From Paramecium octaurelia (Eukaryota; Ciliophora; Oligohymenophorea; Peniculida; Parameciidae), in contig CAJJDP010000047.1 in NCBI GenBank assembly GCA_905182995.1, positions 489,172 to 553,171 of the forward strand: DNA of 64,000 nucleotides, read 5' to 3'. The stretch's first letter is position 1. Each line of letters opens with the position of its first letter. Positions 11,209 to 21,981 of this stretch are shown piece after piece. Both the position numbers and the translations under genes were made by a program. The notes beneath the pieces are model-generated. The model did no database searches. It worked only from the letters and a program-made list of their open reading frames with translations, and was not told the origin of the DNA.

Positions 11209-12318
11209 ATGGGAAAACAACCAAAAATATAATCAAATAAATAATAAAAGAAACCTTCTTCTAATAAACAAAGAGGAAGACCTCCTAAATATAAAGTAAA
11301 AAACTATAAAATGATCTTCTTAGTCACCTCAACCTTCAATCGAACAAAAATCATAAAACAATAATTACAAATAGCACTGGTTTACAGACAATGAAACAAG
11401 AGAAATTGTTAGAATACTAGCAAGCAAATGTCAAATTTTATTCAAGTGTCTCAGTGGTTAATCAGCAAATAAACTAAAAAATTCTTTCTGGCCTGAAAAC
11501 TAATCAGATATTTCTTTTAATAACTTCAAACTTAGAAGACAAATATTTATAGAAAAGGCTACTGTAATTATTGATTATATTTAAATATTTAGGAGCTATA
11601 AACTGAATTATTAAAAAAACTTGAAAAACATTTATCAATCGAATTGATTGGCGAAAAGTAGCAGATGAATTATTTTATTTTCGGAAACAATACTTCTGAT
11701 GATACTGCTTTCAATTAATAAAACTCAAACTCGAAAATGAAGTTGTTAACTCCCATCATACATCAAGATTTCTAAGGAACTTTGAAAAACCTCCTTGAAT
11801 TAACAGATTAACTACAGAGTTCTAATCAAGACTTACCTCCTGGAGATGATTTATATGATATTAAAAGACAAAAAAATTTTGATTTATTTGAGAATTTTGG
11901 TCAAGACCTCTCTGATGAAGATAATTTATACTTTAATAATAAGCATAAGCAGCTAGATTAACCTGAGAGGACTGTTCAAGACATTACTGTTGAAGATGAC
12001 TTATATGATATTAATAAACATAAACATTTCGTAAGTTGGGCATTCGTACTTGCTTGGGGATAAGAATTTAGAGACCATTTAACCAAATTATAAAATGTAA
12101 GTTAAACTAATATGCAGGAAGACGAATCACCTTCGAATAAACAAGGCAGGCCAGAAAATTTGATGCAAAAATCAACTGAGATATTGGAAAGGAAAACAGA
12201 AGAACTTAGTTGTCATAGTATTGATCAACTGATTGAGATCTACCAAGATAAATACAAAAAAGAAATAGATGATTTAAAGCATTTATTAAAAGAAAGATTC
12301 ACAAATTTAAAGTAATGA
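11209..12318 (+). CDS. AT-hook nuclear protein, 350 aa
   Basis: ATG 11209, introns at 11296-11323 (28 nt) and 11564-11592 (29 nt), stop TGA 12316-12318; spliced 1,053 nt. The N-terminus contains an AT-hook core (KQRGRPPKYK) for minor-groove DNA binding. A near-repeat of a short acidic motif (GDDLYDI, DEDNLYF, EDDLYDI) occurs three times in the middle (about residues 170-245), and the C-terminus is a coiled coil (YKKEIDDLKHLLKERF). A second GRP-containing basic patch (KQGRPENL) lies near residue 285. Chromatin association is inferred from the AT-hook only. Confidence 0.65.
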
Positions 12319-12489
12319 TTTTTATATGAATCATATCCATTTATAATTTAGAATTTATTAAATAATAGAAACTTGAAAATATCCTTTAAACTCATCAAAT
12401 TATTATTCTTTACCGTATCAATACTATGTACCAAAAAGTATATTGATTTATTTATACTTTTCTCTTACAATTCAGATTTCTCTTATATT

Positions 12490-12830
12490 GAACGAAATAT
12501 AGTATAAAAGATATACAAGGAAGAATAGGGATTGATAAATGGTATTGTATATTTTGGAGAATAAGAGTCAATACTATGGGGATTAGTACAAGAATAAAAT
12601 ACTTTTGAGATGAATTAATGAAATATCCTCAAGAGAGTAAATTAGTCTCTTTGAAATTTTATAAATATAAAGAAGACATAAAAGAATAGGAACCTTTTTG
12701 ATGGGTTAAAGTGAATAATAAGATTAAGGAGTATTTAATTATCGAACCAAACAACTCTAAGATGGAAGATGGAAAGATAACAGGAATAATAAATATATAA
12801 ATAACATATATTCATAAATCTAATTTTATT
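12490..12830 (+). pseudogene. Decayed gene remnant
   Basis: Two adjacent plus-strand pieces look like former protein: IVYFGEQESILWGLVQEQN (about 12540-12605) and, one frame over, YPQESKLVSLKFYKYKED followed by EYLIIEPNNSKMEDG (about 12620-12790). The second is broken by an in-frame TGA, and the frame change between the two is not an intron. No family identified. The surrounding sequence is AT-rich intergenic DNA. Confidence 0.45.
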
Positions 12831-12939
12831 TTTGTAAGTTAATTTTAAATTAGCCATTATAAAACTCAGTTATGCTAAATTTATAGTATAATATTTTATT
12901 GATATATTGGAATCATTTCTTATTCAATTCTTAAATATT

Positions 12940-13509
12940 TCAATTAATCTTAATTATTTTAGTGTTTAAACCTGGACTAATCGAATCTTTACTTTATTCA
13001 TTCTAAATAGAATCTAATTAATCTAAATTTAACGTATTTTTTTCATTTTTTAAATAGATATGGAATAAAATAACAAATAAAGCATGAGTCGAGCGTGTGT
13101 GTTCAATACAACTTTAGCTATGAAATTGATTGATCTTTTCTATTATCTGAGAATGATTAAAAACTACTAAAATATTGAATGAAATTATACACTTTATGTT
13201 TAACAGTGAAATACAATTATAATTTATATCTTCAAATAGGGAGGATATTAATTGAATTATAGGTTCATTATTTTTTTGAAATTGAATTCTTAAACTGATG
13301 CCGATAGATGATAGTGAATCGATAGTCAAAGATGTAAGTAAATTAATAAATGTACAATTTTAATAGTTGATTAATTATATACCTTCATAAATGTTTTCTT
13401 ACTCATAAGTAAACCATGTGATGAATGTCAAAAAATCAATAGATTGTGAAATTTCTTGAAAATTTAAGTTTAATAAATAACACATTATAATAAATGTTAT
13501 CAAATACAT
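12940..13509 (-). CDS. Doubtful 189-aa open frame
   Basis: Minus strand, ATG 13509 to TGA 12942-12940, 190 codons without TGA and without introns. It begins with a hydrophobic stretch (MYLITFIIMCYLLNLNF) that could be a signal peptide and ends with a polar tail (LDSIQNEQSKDSISPGL) that looks like genuine protein. Against it: its start overlaps the divergent CFAP210 start by 16 bp (the next Met, at 13485, avoids this), no domain is recognised, and long TGA-free frames arise by chance in AT-rich DNA. Confidence 0.35.
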
Positions 13510-15023
13510 CGAGAGGGTAGCAATAAAATCAATTTTCAAAAACATAAACCCAAACCCTAATACCACTTTCTGAAATCAATCATATAAGAGGAAAACTTAA
13601 GGGAGGGAATTTGGCAACAGAAGAACGGTAACTGGATAAAATGAGAATGTATAACTTGCTTTCATTTTTAGGAAGGCAATTTCTGAAGAAAGGATGAAGC
13701 GTTGGCCAACGACTATAGCAGCTTATAAATAAAAAAGAGATTAGCATAGATTTGAAAAATTCACAGCAGCAGAGGAAGAGAGAAGGTAAATTGATGTTGA
13801 AGAGGAGATTTTTTAGAAGGAACAGAAGAAAATAACTTTGTAAAAGGCGAACATATAAATTTATGAAGATGGTGATAGGATAAAGGCATTTCATGGGAAA
13901 ATGCTTTTTTCTGATGTATTGCAAGAGAGAGATGAATAAATTATTATGGAGAAATATAAGAAAGAACTTTTGAAATAATAGGAGGAGATCTATCAACAAA
14001 TTATAGAAGAATAATTAGATGAATATGATTAAAAGTAAATTGTGAAATAGAAATTACTACAATAAAAGAAGAAGGAATAAAAGGATATGCTACATAAGTA
14101 TGATAACATATATTTAGATAACATGAAGAAATGAAAGAGAAATATCTGACTAAATTAAAAGAAGAAAGAATTGAAGGAGAATTGATTAAGTAAAAGGTTA
14201 AGGATGCATTGGAAGAGGATTAAAAGATATAAAGACTAAAATAGGAAAAGATATTGGAGAATCAGAGATTAGTGTAGTTGGCGAATGATTAACTAAAAGA
14301 ATTCAAGATTTAATAGAAAATTAAAGAGAAGGAAGAAGATGAAAAGATAAGGTAACACGCAGAAAAGAAACAAAGAATAGCTGAGATGCGAAAAGTGAGG
14401 GAGGACTTAAAATTTCATGAAAAATAATAATAGAGACAAAAATTGATTGATCGATAGATATAATAGTTAGAGGTATTGAAGAAAGCCTAGGAAGAACATT
14501 TAAATAAATAAATTATAGAAGCTCAAGTTAAAGCTGAAGAAGTAGAAAAAATAAAAAAGCAGAAGAGAGAATAAATGTGTAGAGCAATTGATTATAGTAG
14601 AAAGATCAAAGATGAAGTAAAAGAAACAGAATCTAAATGTATTCTATATTAATTAATATTTAGCTGTTGATTATCATAAAAAAGAGTTTCAGACTTACTG
14701 GGAAAAAAGAGGCAAAGAATTAGAAGAAATAGAAAGAGCTGAAACTACTGCATAAAGAGAGAGAAGAGTTTAAAATGCAAGATTCTAATAAAACTAAATT
14801 GATGAAAAGAAAGTATTATTGTCATCTTAATCTCTAATAGGTTATAAGAGAAAAAGAGTATATTGAATAATTAGATTAATAAGAGGAGAAATAAAGAAAA
14901 ATAGAAAAAGAGGATGAAATTTTCTTGATGTGGGCAAGTTAAAAAATTTAAGAACATTAGAAAGAAGGAAAGAATATTTTACCTTTAATAAAAGAGCTAA
15001 AGACCTTAAGCAAAGTCCCATGA
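13494..15023 (+). CDS. CFAP210: CFAP210 (CCDC173) ciliary microtubule inner protein
   Basis: ATG 13494, four introns (13648-13670, 14098-14117, 14639-14663, 14813-14840; 23, 20, 25 and 28 nt), stop TGA 15021-15023; spliced 1,434 nt, 477 aa. The protein is one long charged coiled coil. The N-terminal part contains LIPLSEINHIRGKLKG and YEDGDRIKAFHGKMLFSDV followed by LQERDEQI, matching the CCDC173/CFAP210 family pattern of (R/D)-x-(V/I)KA(L/F)H-x-x-(L/M)L near an L-x-ERD-x-QI helix. Family members line the inside of axonemal doublet microtubules. Family usual length is about 550 aa, so this is somewhat short. Confidence 0.75.
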
Positions 15024-15984
15024 TTAAATATATTTTTAATTATGTTTCTATTATTTTAAATCAAATAAATTATTCCAATATAGAAAAATCAACTTTTGCT
15101 TTAGCAATAAATATAGTTGCTACTACTCATTATAAAGGTAATTCTTAAAGGCATTGAGAACAGTATATTTTTAGTTAATGCGTACTTAATTTTACTAAAT
15201 TTTTGATTATATTCAAATATTTACTATTTCAACTTTTATTGTTGTTTTAGTTATTCTTATTAAAATTCTATTCTTTTTACAATATTTTTGCCCATTTAAT
15301 ACCAAAGATATTTGTGCCTATACCAATCTGAGTTAAGAATTGGTTATAATGTTTCTAGTTTCTAAATTAGCTTCTTTTTTTTTTACAACTTAATATACTT
15401 TATTAAGGATTGCCACTTCTCTATTTTTGCATTCAGCACAATACCAACTTTAGGAATACTCAAATATTAAACAATTACATTTTTTTTTCAATTACATAAA
15501 AAAGGTGATCTTCTAATGTTAAATCAATAGATTGAGTTATATTTCAAATGTTTAGAGAAAGTTTTCTAATACTAGGAAGCATCATGAGAGTCATAAGAGT
15601 CTTGGTTGAGATTTCTAACAATGAGATGAAGATGTAAGAATATACTAGTTGAGTTGAAAGTATCTGATTTTTTTTTGGTTTTTACTTATTTAAATGAAAT
15701 TTAATAGTAAAATTCCAATTATGATTTTTCCCAATATTCAAAACCACCTTCTGCTTATAGTTTCTCAATATCTAAATTGTATTTTTAGTTCTTGTTCAGA
15801 TATTAGATTGAATTTAGAGATGTTTTTAAAGTGGCAAGAAGTATGACTATTGTAGAGCGAATCTTAAGGATATGGTTTGCTATTTATAAGGCTACCCTTG
15901 ATCAAAATTAAGTAGTTTTAAGGAGATTTTGTTGATTAGAATTGTGATCATGTTAATTCATAATAAATTAATTAAAAATTAATA
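15024..15984. other. Gene-free stretch with possible coding relics
   Basis: AT-rich, no sustained frame. Plus-strand fragments such as LNQQIELYFKCLEKVFQY (from about 15515) and YDYCRANLKDMVCYLQGY (about 15845-15900) look protein-like but are interrupted by TGA codons and frame changes. They may be remnants of one lost gene. Nothing else seen; the last 60 bases are probably the Tom40 promoter. Confidence 0.35.
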
Positions 15985-17128
15985 ATGGCAGCAATCAACA
16001 AAGAATAGGTTGACATGGATAATCCAGCATTTGCCTAACAAGATCCACATCTCAAAATAAATGATGAGGAAGAAATGAGTTTACCACCTTAATTTAGAAA
16101 TCGTTACCCAAGAAGACCACCACTTTTTGATGGTTTATTGAACAATGTTAGGGCTGTTACAAAAAAAGTAGAACATATCAAAGGATTTAAATTCGAAGTA
16201 GCTGGAGGATTATCCAGTAATTTTCATTTAGCTCATTCCTGGATGATTCCACCATCAGTATTTGAACACATCTAAAATTATAGAGCAAAGGCAAGGCACC
16301 TAATCCAAATCCTATGAAACAACCTCCAGTTCCAAGTTACACTCTAGCTGCTCAATATTTAGGAGGAGAGTTGAGAACTCCATTTGATCAGCCTTCATAT
16401 ATCATGACAGGAAGATGGGACTCTACTGGTAAATTGGAAGCTGCCATTATAAAGAAATTGAATGAAATGTTTAATTTTAGGTACATCTACAAATTTCTAT
16501 CATTAAAATAGATTCAGCGCATTCTATTTAGATTCTAGTCCAAATAATGCATAAGTCCATTTTGATTGCGACATAACTGGAGATGATTATGTTCACTCCA
16601 TTAAATTGGGCACAGGATTATACAGTTTCAATATGATGTAAACCATCGGAAAGAGAGTGGTACTAGGATATGAAATGATGACATTGGTATAAAATTAAAA
16701 TAAAATAGACTGAAAGAAACATGTCATTGATGAGTTATGCCTTTAAGTTTGGAATAAGCCAAAAGTAGAATTTGTATGCCCAATATGTTGGAGCTGCAGA
16801 TTAATTAATTCTAGCCTACAACCATAGAGTATTTGACTGTATTTAAATTAGCTCTTGGACAAAGCTTACTTCATGTCAGAACTTGAATACTCAAATTAAT
16901 CAGGGGAATCCAGAACTATACTTGTAATAGAATTTATTAAATCATTTTAAGGGCTACAGACAAAAGTTTGCCACTTCTGAAGTCATAATCACTGTAAATT
17001 CAAAGATGAAGTTCAGTTCTGCCTTAACTTTGTAAGGATTCGCTTATCAATTAAAATTATGTGCAATTGCAGATTACCACAAGGATTCCTATAAGTTTGG
17101 TTATGGTATTGCCATGGGTTAAGTTTGA
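15985..17128 (+). CDS. TOM40: Tom40, mitochondrial outer membrane import pore
   Basis: ATG 15985, five introns (16258-16283, 16481-16511, 16687-16708, 16829-16851, 16924-16951), stop TGA 17126-17128; spliced 1,014 nt, 337 aa. The protein is a beta-barrel of the porin_3 superfamily: an N-terminal helix region, VAGGLSSNFHLAHSW at strand 1, a proline-rich loop, YIMTGRWDSTGKLEAAI, and a C-terminus with GYRQKFATSE and YKFGYGIAMGQ, the Tom40-type last strand, which distinguishes it from VDAC. It forms the channel through which nuclear-encoded precursors enter mitochondria. The fifth intron ends in AAG. Confidence 0.85.
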
Positions 17129-17421
17129 TAACTAGTATATTAAAAAAGTATATATTTTCAAGTTTTAGCTACATAGTTTATATATATATATAATTTAATA
17201 AGGTGCTGAAATATTTCAAAAGTTTTAATAGATCTATTAATATACAATCTAGAATAATTTATCAATTTATTTTATTAACTAAAAAATTCATTTAATAATT
17301 TAATTAAGCTTAATTAACTTCGATGAAAGATTTAATTTATTCAGTATGTTTTATTAAAATTTATTGCAATATTTATATACTCAAATCATTAGAATGGCAA
17401 TATTATTATTTAATTTATATA

Positions 17422-18891
17422 ATGTTAAGATTGACTTAGTCAAATCATGGCATAGTTGTGTTTACATTGTTTGCTTTACTTATCTCTTCCTGTGATGCAA
17501 TCAATCATTTGAGAGGACACATTGAAGGTATTTAAATAACAATACAGTTAGAGCCCTAGAATAAGCATTTGTATTCGAGCCATTCAAAAGGGAACCCAAT
17601 CACAGCTGTTATCATTGGATTCTTGTGTGTTTTTGGGGCATTTGCTATGTTATGGTACAATGAGAGAAGGTATTTATTTATCACATAACAATATTAGATA
17701 AGCAATTACTGAATACAGATTAGATTAAGCAAAGAAATAGTGTACATCAGTCAACTCAGCAGAAGTAAATCCTAATACCAATCATTAGTTGGTTCACACA
17801 AATGGTAATATAGAAACTAATAAATTTTAGGTGAGAGTAAAACTAGTGATCTTGTTGTAGACGCAGCTTTTGGTTTGTCTATGAAGGATTGTATTAAACT
17901 TGTCAGGACAGTTGAAATGTACTAATGGGTACGCAAATCAAGAGAAGAAAATAAAAGAACTGTTTATTATTATGTTTAAGAATGGAGTTCAACTTTCCAT
18001 TCGGATTGTGGAGATGGACATTACAATGATAAATCTAAATGGATTGTAGAATAAGAGACCCAAGTCAATTTGAATGTTCGTATCGGGGCTTATTTAATGA
18101 GTAAGTCTTTGGCAGAACAAACAAATGCGCGCGAAAGTATTCCAATGGCTGTTAATAATGCATAAGCAGTTTCAAACTTTTATGGATTTTCAAAAGGGTT
18201 TTAGAATTAGTATAAAATTATCTATATTCTAGCGAAGCAAATGGTCAATATATATATTTCTAATAAAATAGAGGAACTGTCTCCATGAATGATTTGAGAG
18301 TCTCATTTGATGCTGCCAGAACTGGTCCTGCAACTGTAGTTTCTCAACAATATAACGATACATTCACACCATTTGTTATTCACGATAAATTTGAATAGAC
18401 CTTGGCTAGAGATGAGAATTTGGAGGATATGTCTTTATCATGTACCACATGCTGTTGTTTCTGTTGCAAATTATGTAGAGCACTAGAGAAGCCTCTTACT
18501 TAAATAGATTGGATCTTTGAAACAATTATGACATAAAACTAGGTATTTAAATAAAAAGCAGAAGAAAATGCATGTATCACATGGGCATAAAGAATTGGTG
18601 GTTATATATTGATGGTAATTAATATGATTAATTTTTTAGGGAATTGGATTTTGTTTGATATTCTCTCCAATCTCATGGTTGGTTTCATGGTTCCCATTAG
18701 TAGGAAACTTTTTAGCTTCTATTACAGGATTTATTTTCTTTTTGGTCAGCTTTATTATATCAATTCCATTTTCACTCTTAACCATAGCATTTGCTTGGTT
18801 ATTTTATCATCCAAAATATGGAATTGCCTTAATCGCACTTTCAGGTTTAGTATCCGCAGGAATCTACTTTTACATCAAAAGTTAGAGTTGA
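17422..18891 (+). CDS. TMEM43: TMEM43-family membrane protein
   Basis: ATG 17422, introns 17528-17551, 17670-17697, 17805-17830, 18210-18232 and 18615-18639, stop TGA 18889-18891; spliced 1,344 nt, 447 aa. After an N-terminal hydrophobic segment and one transmembrane helix (TAVIIGFLCVFGAFAMLWYN) comes a long lumenal domain with DAAFGLSMKDCIKLVR, VEMYQWVRKS and FHSDCGDGHYN, typical of the TMEM43 (DUF1625) family, then a Cys cluster (CTTCCCFCC) and a C-terminal group of three or four membrane helices (from SPISWLVSWFPLVGN). Family members sit in the ER and inner nuclear membrane; exact role in ciliates is unknown. Confidence 0.85.
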
Positions 18892-19335
18892 AATATAATA
18901 AAAATAATATTATTAAAATCAAACAGTGTCAATTTTATTATACACTATAATGATACGTGACATATGCAATTAATATCCAGTTTTAAAAGATTTAGGGGCT
19001 AAATGAATTTCATAATATTTCCAATCAGAGATTCAATTGAAAATAATTATATGAAATCCACCCCATTTCGTTCTATTGAATTCATCTATTTATTATTTAA
19101 CCAATAAATAAAATTATATTTTAATATTTTTAAATTCTTCTTATTATTTCAAATTTTGTGATGATATTCTTTTATAAATCATGAGAAATTTGTATTATAA
19201 ATAAGAAATGCAGACTGGATCAATTTATTAAGTAAAACAGTGGAACTTTAAAAAGAATTCTTAAGTTAATCAAACAAATAAATGAAATAATTCTAATAAA
19301 TTAATAAATAGAAAAGTGTAATTATATAATATTTA
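18892..19335. other. Intergenic, nothing recognised
   Basis: About 440 bp of AT-rich DNA between the convergent TMEM43 and kinase genes; both 3' ends fall here. No frame or structure stands out. Confidence 0.6.
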
Positions 19336-21043
19336 TCATGATTGTTGGGTTTCTAAATTTTAATTTTCATTTTTCTTGTAAACGATAAATTACTCCAGTT
19401 TTACATATTAAAGATCAGAAATATCTTCGCTAATGTTTGAGGTGTTTTTAATTAATTACAAATTGGCAAAATCTGTAATTGAGGTATTATCATTTTGGAT
19501 TCCACCTTAATTATTTAATTGACTTTCAAAAACAGAATTTGAGAAAAAATTATTTTTTTTACTTGTAAATTTTGCAGGACTGCAAGTATATTCAGATTGC
19601 AAGAGATTTGATTTGTCAGTATTTTATGATAATATATTTTATGAGGATTTTAAAAGGATGCTTCTAGATTTTTAGTTATTCCTTGAATATTTTGAGGATA
19701 ACCTAGGAATGTTGTTTAAGATTGCTAAATTTAAAAATGGTTCTATTTCTTATTCAAGGACTAAATTTTCAAACCATGGATGCTTTAAGGCTGCATCAGG
19801 TTAAAGTCTTTAAGAAGAATCCTTTTGTAACAACTAGGATACTAGATCTTTGGCTTCTTTTGAAACTTATTTAAATAATTCATCAGGAAATTAAATTTAT
19901 GCTTCTTTAATTTATTCAATCAAGTCATTTAAACTAAATAACATTATTCATTTACTATTCTGAAATAAATGGTAATTATCCCGATAGCATCGAATATAAA
20001 ACACATCCTGCACTCCACATATCAACCATTTAACTTTGTAAATAGAAATTATAGAAAATTATTACTTGTAACCTTCTCCTGTAAATATTTCTGGCGCAGA
20101 AAATGCTACAGTTCCAGTATAAGTCCACATTTCAATTTTTTCTCTATCCTTCAAATCTCCAAATTCTTTATAAGTATCGCTAAATTTGCTCACATTGAAA
20201 TCAGTCACTTTTATCTAATGTTTATCTAATAAACAATTAAAAATACTTTCCACACATAAAATATTATTTGGTTTTAAATCTCTATGACAAATTCCATTTC
20301 TATGCATATATTCAATTGCACTCAATAATTGTTTGAACAGTTCCTTAGCAACACTTTCAGAATAATGTCCTAATTTATTAATTACTTCAAACATTTCTTA
20401 TCCTTTGACCAGTTCCAATATAGCATAAGCTTTACTTTCAGATTAGAATCCATTATTATAATCAATATATAAACGATGAACCTTGACAATATTATCATGA
20501 TTTAACTTTTAAAGTGATTTAAATTCGATTATCATCTAAATATACTACTTATTTTACATTTCGTATAATCTCATCGTCCTATGTTTAAACTATTTTAACT
20601 GCATATTCCTCTTTTGTCTGCTTATTTACAATCCTTTTTACTAATCCTAAACAACCCTCACCTAGAATTTCCATGATCTCATATTCTTAATCGAATTTTT
20701 TTGTGTCAGCACAAATGTATAAAGAGTCTAGATCACTAAATTCAACATCTAGCTTCTATCCTAATTCCTAAAGTTCCTCTTACGAATTCTTCTCATAATA
20801 TGATGGTTTTTTTATTATTAGTTACAGTCTTCCTAACATTCGACTATATGCTATACCTTTTAGTTATTGTTTAATCCTATTTCTATTATTTTCTGCTTAA
20901 TATTGCTTATCTTCTTATTCACATTTAACAAATTAAAACCGACTACCACATTTTTTCTCAGTATAAGATTATTATGACGAAAGAAGAGGTTATTCTAACA
21001 GAGTTGATTCACAAAGTGAGATCGTTGGTAATTATTCAATCAT
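19336..21043 (-). CDS. Ser/Thr protein kinase (CAMK-like) with DFN instead of DFG
   Basis: ATG at 21043 (MIEQLPTISLCEST), stop TGA 19338-19336; two introns (22 nt near 20540-20561 and a stopless 21-nt one just before the DFN motif) give an integer frame of about 554 aa. About 90 N-terminal residues precede the kinase. Kinase motifs: glycine loop LGEGCLGLVKR, EEYAVKIV lysine, HRDLKPNNILC catalytic loop, then VTDFNVSKF where the metal-binding motif is DFN (20191-20202), GTVAFSAPEIF activation segment end. A long Asn/Ser-rich tail follows. Overall pattern is CAMK/CDPK-like but no EF-hands are visible. Confidence 0.85.
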
Positions 21044-21298
21044 TGTAAAATAATTTAATTTAAATATATGACGAATTTATTCTGATGTAAGTATTATAAA
21101 ACATCCAAAACAAATAAGATCTTCTGTTTTCTTATAAAAATATAAGAGAACTACAGAGGTGTAAATCTAAGGGAAATACCCTTTTTTATATAAATTAAGC
21201 AACTTTTTCTTTGTACAATTTTAAATTTAAATAATCATTTTTGTATTGTTAATAATTCAGGTTTAACCAATTTTCTCTTATATTTTATAATTAATTAC

Positions 21299-21875
21299 AT
21301 GTAGTCCACTAGATCTAATTCCGCATAATATAGAACTTGCAATTCATAATATGGATAAGGTTGGTTATTACATTAAGGATAATAGTAAATCAACCTGAAT
21401 GAAGCTCCAGTTCCAACTTATGCAGAAATCGTTAGAAGCATGCAAGTAATTCAGCTAATTTACAGTATTAGGATTTCAAACGAGCAGAGAAGTTGATAAA
21501 AAACAAATTAGTCGCATAACAGATTACCCTGGAATCTTAAAAGAAGGAAACTGAAGAAGAGAAACAAAGAAGAAAAATCGATAATAAAGTACCTCCAAAA
21601 CCTTTTCCTGTATAAGAAGATTAGTATAAAAAACCACCTTTAGGACTCAATGTTGGTACTATGAAGTTTGAATTATTTATATAGGCCTACCTATATATGA
21701 AACTTCGAATATGCAATATGGGCAATTGAATCCTACTAAATTTGAATTAATTGAAAAGTATTATCCTAGAGATGCTAAATTTACTTAAGGATTTCTAGGA
21801 AACACTTATAAATTCGATGGTTTAAATACAAGTGTTGCCTTTTCAAAAACTCATAAAGCTTTAGATGAATACTGA
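21299..21875 (+). CDS. Small Lys/Gln-rich protein, 173 aa, possibly ciliary
   Basis: ATG 21299, introns 21446-21471 (26 nt) and 21656-21684 (29 nt), stop TGA 21873-21875; spliced 522 nt. Sequence features: NLNEAPVPTYAEIVRSMQ, a helical KRAEKLIKNKLVAQQ segment, a proline stretch (VPPKPFPVQED) and a C-terminal block with YYPRDAKFTQGF and LNTSVAFSKTHKALDEY. The C-terminal LNTS ... K block is reminiscent of small piercer-type microtubule inner proteins, but this is a weak resemblance and I do not assign it. Confidence 0.6.
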
Positions 21876-21981
21876 TTACAATTATAAATATAAGTCACAA
21901 TATAATCATATAAATAATGGTTAATTCACTTATTAAGGGAAATCAAAGTATTCTTAAATTTTGTTAGATTTAGTCAAGTGT

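Noticed and set aside
13580-13999. 139-aa minus-strand frame, Leu/Phe-rich
   Set aside because: It is the antisense shadow of the charged CFAP210 coiled coil; Lys/Glu codons read backwards give Phe/Leu/Ser runs.
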